Below are positions 60,943-64,000 of a stretch of DNA of 64,000 bases, in pieces. The stretch lies in the NCBI GenBank assembly GCA_027604505.1, contig JADIIX010000027.1:62001-126000 (forward strand). The letters run 5' to 3'. Both the position numbers and the translations under genes were made by a program. The notes beneath the pieces are model-generated. The model was not told the DNA's origin, did not search any database, and was given only the letters and a program-made list of their open reading frames with translations. Source of the DNA: Gonapodya sp. JEL0774. Taxonomy: Eukaryota; Monoblepharomycota; Monoblepharidomycetes; Monoblepharidales; Gonapodyaceae. Every line of letters starts with the position of its first letter. Within the stretch, counting starts at the first letter, position 1.

Positions 60943-62281
60943 ATGGCTCCCCGTGAGTTGGATTAGCTGGCACGATGATCTTCTTACTTTTTACCCCGGC
61001 TGTCTTGAATCTGACTGGTTGTCATCGCCTCCGCGGTTTCGTTTGCTCCTCTTCCATCATATGCTTTCGAAACTCCTCACTGTCCTCGATTCCCACCTCG
61101 CTAACTCCCAGCTGGACGCGGCGGTGGAAGAGGAGGTGCTCCTGGTGGTCGGGGAGGCTTTGGAGGTCGCGGTGGTGGTTTCGGAGCTCGAGGTGGTGGT
61201 GTTACCCGTGGAGGAGGCCGAGGTGGATTCGGTGGCGCTCGTGGTGGCCCCCGTGGTGGAGGCCGTGGCGGAGGTCGTGGAGCATCGGCTGGCCGCGGTG
61301 GACGTGGAGGAGCTCGAGGTGGCAGGGGTGGAGCAAAGGGTGGAGCAAAGGTCGTCGTCGAGCCCCACCGACACGCGGGTGTATTCGTAGCAAGAGGTGG
61401 AAAGGAGGACCTCCTTGTAACCAAGAATTTGGTGCCCGGCGATTCTGTGTATGGAGAGAAGCGGATGACTGTGGAGGTAAGGAACCCGCGCAACTTAACG
61501 ATCTTGTCCCTCTTTTCTCAAGACGGGCCTGAATGTATTATTGCAGAATGCTGATGGTACTAAGACGGAGTACCGTGTTTGGAACCCATTCCGGTCCAAG
61601 TTGGCTGCTGGAATCCTGGGAGGTCTCGACAACGTCCACATCGCCCCTGGCCTGAAAGTACTCTACCTTGGAGCCGCAAGCGGTACCTCAGTATCGCACG
61701 TAGCAGATATCGTTGGTCCCGTGAGTTTTGTCAGATTGTGCGTGTGTGATCTTGTCTGGAAATCATGCTCCTCTTCCTCACAATAGACTGGTCTTGTTTA
61801 CGCTGTCGAGTTTTCTCACCGGTCAGGGCGTGATCTTATCAACGTTGCCAAGAAGCGGACAAACGTTATTCCCATCATCGAGGATGCGCGACACCCGCAC
61901 AAGTACCGCATGCTCGTATCCATGGTCGACGTCGTGTTCGCTGACGTCGCCCAACCGGATCAAGCCCGTATCATTGCCATGAACTCTCACATGTTCCTTA
62001 AGCAGGGTGGTCACATCGTCATCTCAATTAAGGTGAGGAGCGTTCCCCATAATCGATTGGCGCTCGAATCTGACCCCCATTGACCGCGTAATCGGAACAT
62101 ACACTTATAGGCTAACTGCATTGATTCGACCGTAGACGCCGCCACTGTGTTTGCACGTGAAGTTAAGAAGCTACAAGAGGAAAAGATCAAACCTCGTGAG
62201 CAGCTGACTCTGGAACCTTATGAGCGGGATCACGCCATTGTGGTTGGAGAGTACAGGTCTCAGAAGAAGAAGGACAAATGA
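60943..62281 (+). CDS. NOP1: Fibrillarin (Nop1), box C/D snoRNP 2'-O-methyltransferase
   Basis: Catalytic subunit of box C/D snoRNPs; methylates rRNA in the nucleolus. Exons: 60943-60952, 61112-61476, 61547-61720, 61787-62032, 62111-62281; 321 residues, phases agree. The first coding exon has only 10 nt (MAP plus one base). The second carries the glycine/arginine-rich GAR domain, then [38 protein letters not shown]. The methyltransferase fold follows: [39 protein letters not shown] (SAM motif), [35 protein letters not shown], ending [20 protein letters not shown]. Length is usual. The GAR exon has no ATG, so it is missed by single-frame ORF searches. Head-to-head with NOP9. Confidence 0.97.
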
Positions 62282-62546
62282 ATGATTGGAAGGTAACGGG
62301 CATTACATGGCGGTATACGTGCACTTTGCTAGTCTTTTGGAATTTGGAGCCTTCGGGCGTTTGTATCAATTGCAATCATTTTAGAAAATGATCCATTTGT
62401 CCGTGACCCTCGAGGATACCGAGTATGACAAAGGAACAACTGCCACCTTGGCTGCAGTGCCTGATCGATTGGCGGCCTCACCTGCACAAATCCACAATCC
62501 CACTGCCACTGCTGGATGCTCAGCAGCCTCAGATTGTCTTATTGAT

Positions 62547-64000
62547 ATGGGTAACCTTCTTGGGAAGGAAGAGGAAATCGATTACGAAGGAGAAGGTAAG
62601 ACTTCAGTCCCATGGTGGAATCTGGGACGGGACTGCCCCTGGGGTTGGGAACTTCCGATCATCCATGAAATCAAGCGAATTATTGAATGCGCCTCGCATC
62701 TGAAAGCGATAATAAGACAGTGATTGGTGCTTGCATGGTCTGGGACTCACCCCACAAGTTTTCCCTTTGTGGTCTTGCTGATATCCCCTCTTCACCAAAA
62801 CTTCTCGACCATCAAATGTTTCACGTCATTTGGGATTCGACGCATTACTACCTGTCTAGTCGATTTAAACTGGTTCAATCTGCTGCGATGTGTCGGGAAG
62901 GGTGCGTTTGGGAAGGTGAGCAACGAACTCGGATGTTCACACACTGGAAGAGGTGGCGCCGTGCGAACTCGCTGAAAAGGTTCTGGTTCAGCGAATTTCA
63001 CGCTGATGTATGAACAGCTTCTTCGGCGTGCCAACCTTCGGGTCTTCCTATTCGTGGGGAAGGCTGCAAAAGTTGACTGAACTTGATGTTCGTTGTTGGC
63101 ACCGAAATATCTCAACCAGGTCCGAATCGTGGAACGTCGAGACACAAAGCAAATCTACGCGCTCAAGTACATCAACAAATATCAATGCATCAAAATGAAA
63201 GCAGTTCATAACATTCTGCGAGAGCGGGCGCTTCTCGAAGAACTCCAACATCCGTTCCTCGTCAACCTTCGCTACGCATTCCAGGACGATGAAAATATGT
63301 TCATGGTGATCGATCTCATGATGGGAGGAGACTTGCGTTTCCACCTTGATCGGACTGGGGGTTTTACAGAGGCGCAGCTTCGCTTTTACGCTGCCGAAAT
63401 CAGTCTTGTGCTTGCTTACATGCACAAACGGAGAATTGTGCACAGGGACCTGAAGCCAGACAATCGTAAGTCTGTTCGCGTGAGGGTGAACCTTGGGTGG
63501 TGTTGTCATCCGTGGTTTTCCCGAAGTCTTATTGGATGAGCGTGGACATTGCCACATAACGGACTTCAACATAGCTGCTCAATTTGATGAGAGCAAGTTG
63601 CTTAAATCACATAGTGGTACCCTGGCTTATATGGGTAAGTGGGCGTACCTGTCTCTCACTTTTTCATTGCTCTCATACCAACATATCGCTGAACTTGTCA
63701 AGCCCCAGAAGTGTTTGAGTCAAACGGCTATACCTACACAGTAGATTGGTGGAGCTTAGGCGCCTCTTTATATGAATGCTTATACGGACGGGTATGTTTA
63801 GTCCGACCGTATTTGGGCGAAAGCAGCTTATCCCCATGTTCTTCAATGTTAGCGACCATTCCATGGAGTTACCAACGAAGAGCTGACGAACAACATCCGT
63901 ACCAAAACCCTAGAGTTCCCCACCCACAACTTGGTAACGAAAAAATCCCTGAACGTGTCCAAGGACTGCATATCGTTTGTGCAAGGCCTGTTAGAACGCG
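62547..64000 (+). CDS. STK32: YANK/STK32-type AGC Ser/Thr kinase, partial at window end
   Basis: Exons: 62547-62595, 62860-62915, 63120-63465, 63527-63634, 63703-63791, 63853 to beyond 64000; phases agree. Seen: N-terminal MGNLLGKEE (Gly2, a likely myristoylation site), CVGKGAFGK glycine loop, YALKYINK (Lys), ERALLEELQHPFLVNLRYAF, VIDLMMGGDLRFHL, HRDLKPDN, and ITDFNIAAQF. DFN in place of DFG with the following IAA is the hallmark of YANK kinases (STK32A/B/C). Then SGTLAYMAPEVFESNGYTY, VDWWSLGASLYECLYGR and RPFHGVTNEEL. The second exon codes only 18 residues. Acceptors at 63525-63526 and 63701-63702 are AAG types. Follows fibrillarin on the same strand by 265 bp. The rest of the catalytic domain and tail are outside the window. 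Confidence 0.93.

Noticed and set aside
61057-61493. Minus-strand ORFs of 105-130 codons
   Set aside because: Complement of the fibrillarin GAR repeats, producing Pro/Ser-rich shadow frames.

Overview
This window comes from a compact, intron-rich nuclear genome, most likely a zoosporic (chytrid-grade) fungus. The fungal side of that call rests on NOP9, NOB1, REV3, an Ede1-type endocytic scaffold and a fungal-style caleosin. The flagellate side rests on adenylate kinase 7 (AK7) and the centriole cartwheel protein SAS-6, which are kept by lineages that build motile cilia. Introns are mostly 50-130 bp with GT-AG ends. Nearly all genes below were assembled by joining exons by hand, with phases checked, because single-frame ORFs cover only parts of them.

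Layout. 1-4805: AK7 3' end (+) and SAS-6 (-), convergent. 5752-8531: caleosin (+) and beta-carbonic anhydrase (-), then tRNA-Leu(AAG) (-) at 8957-9039. 9571-13909: two minus-strand genes, a double dsRNA-binding protein with an OAS/DZF-like nucleotidyltransferase region and an unrecognised disordered protein. 14848-19171: a ubiquitin-like/AN1 zinc-finger protein (ZFAND4 type) and a damaged fatty-acid elongase (ELO) gene, both +. 19403-27683: REV3, DNA polymerase zeta, 23 exons (+). 27851-29764: NOB1 (-), convergent with REV3. 29765-34855: a gene-poor 5 kb stretch holding a diverged tandem array. 35211-42780: Ede1/Eps15-like scaffold and ZUP1 deubiquitinase (+). 43057-45882: a CaM-kinase-like gene (-). 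47391-52907: tandem nitronate monooxygenase paralogs (+) with tiny microexons. 53113-55310: a SET-domain protein (+). 55455-60446: NOP9 (-), head-to-head with fibrillarin at 60943-62281 (+). 62547 to the end: the start of a YANK/STK32-type AGC kinase (+), cut by the window edge.

How genes relate. AK7 and SAS-6 both serve the axoneme/basal body. NOP9, fibrillarin and NOB1 all act in small-subunit rRNA processing, and the NOP9/fibrillarin pair shares one 496-bp intergenic region that could be a bidirectional promoter. The remaining neighbours have no evident functional link.

Most unusual items: the dsRBD-dsRBD-OAS-like protein, whose first two catalytic Asp positions appear lost; the conserved 5-nt and 6-nt microexons in both nitronate monooxygenase paralogs; the 31.7-33.8 kb tandem array; and the apparently frameshifted elongase. 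All exon joins are manual predictions from sequence and family knowledge, with no transcript evidence.
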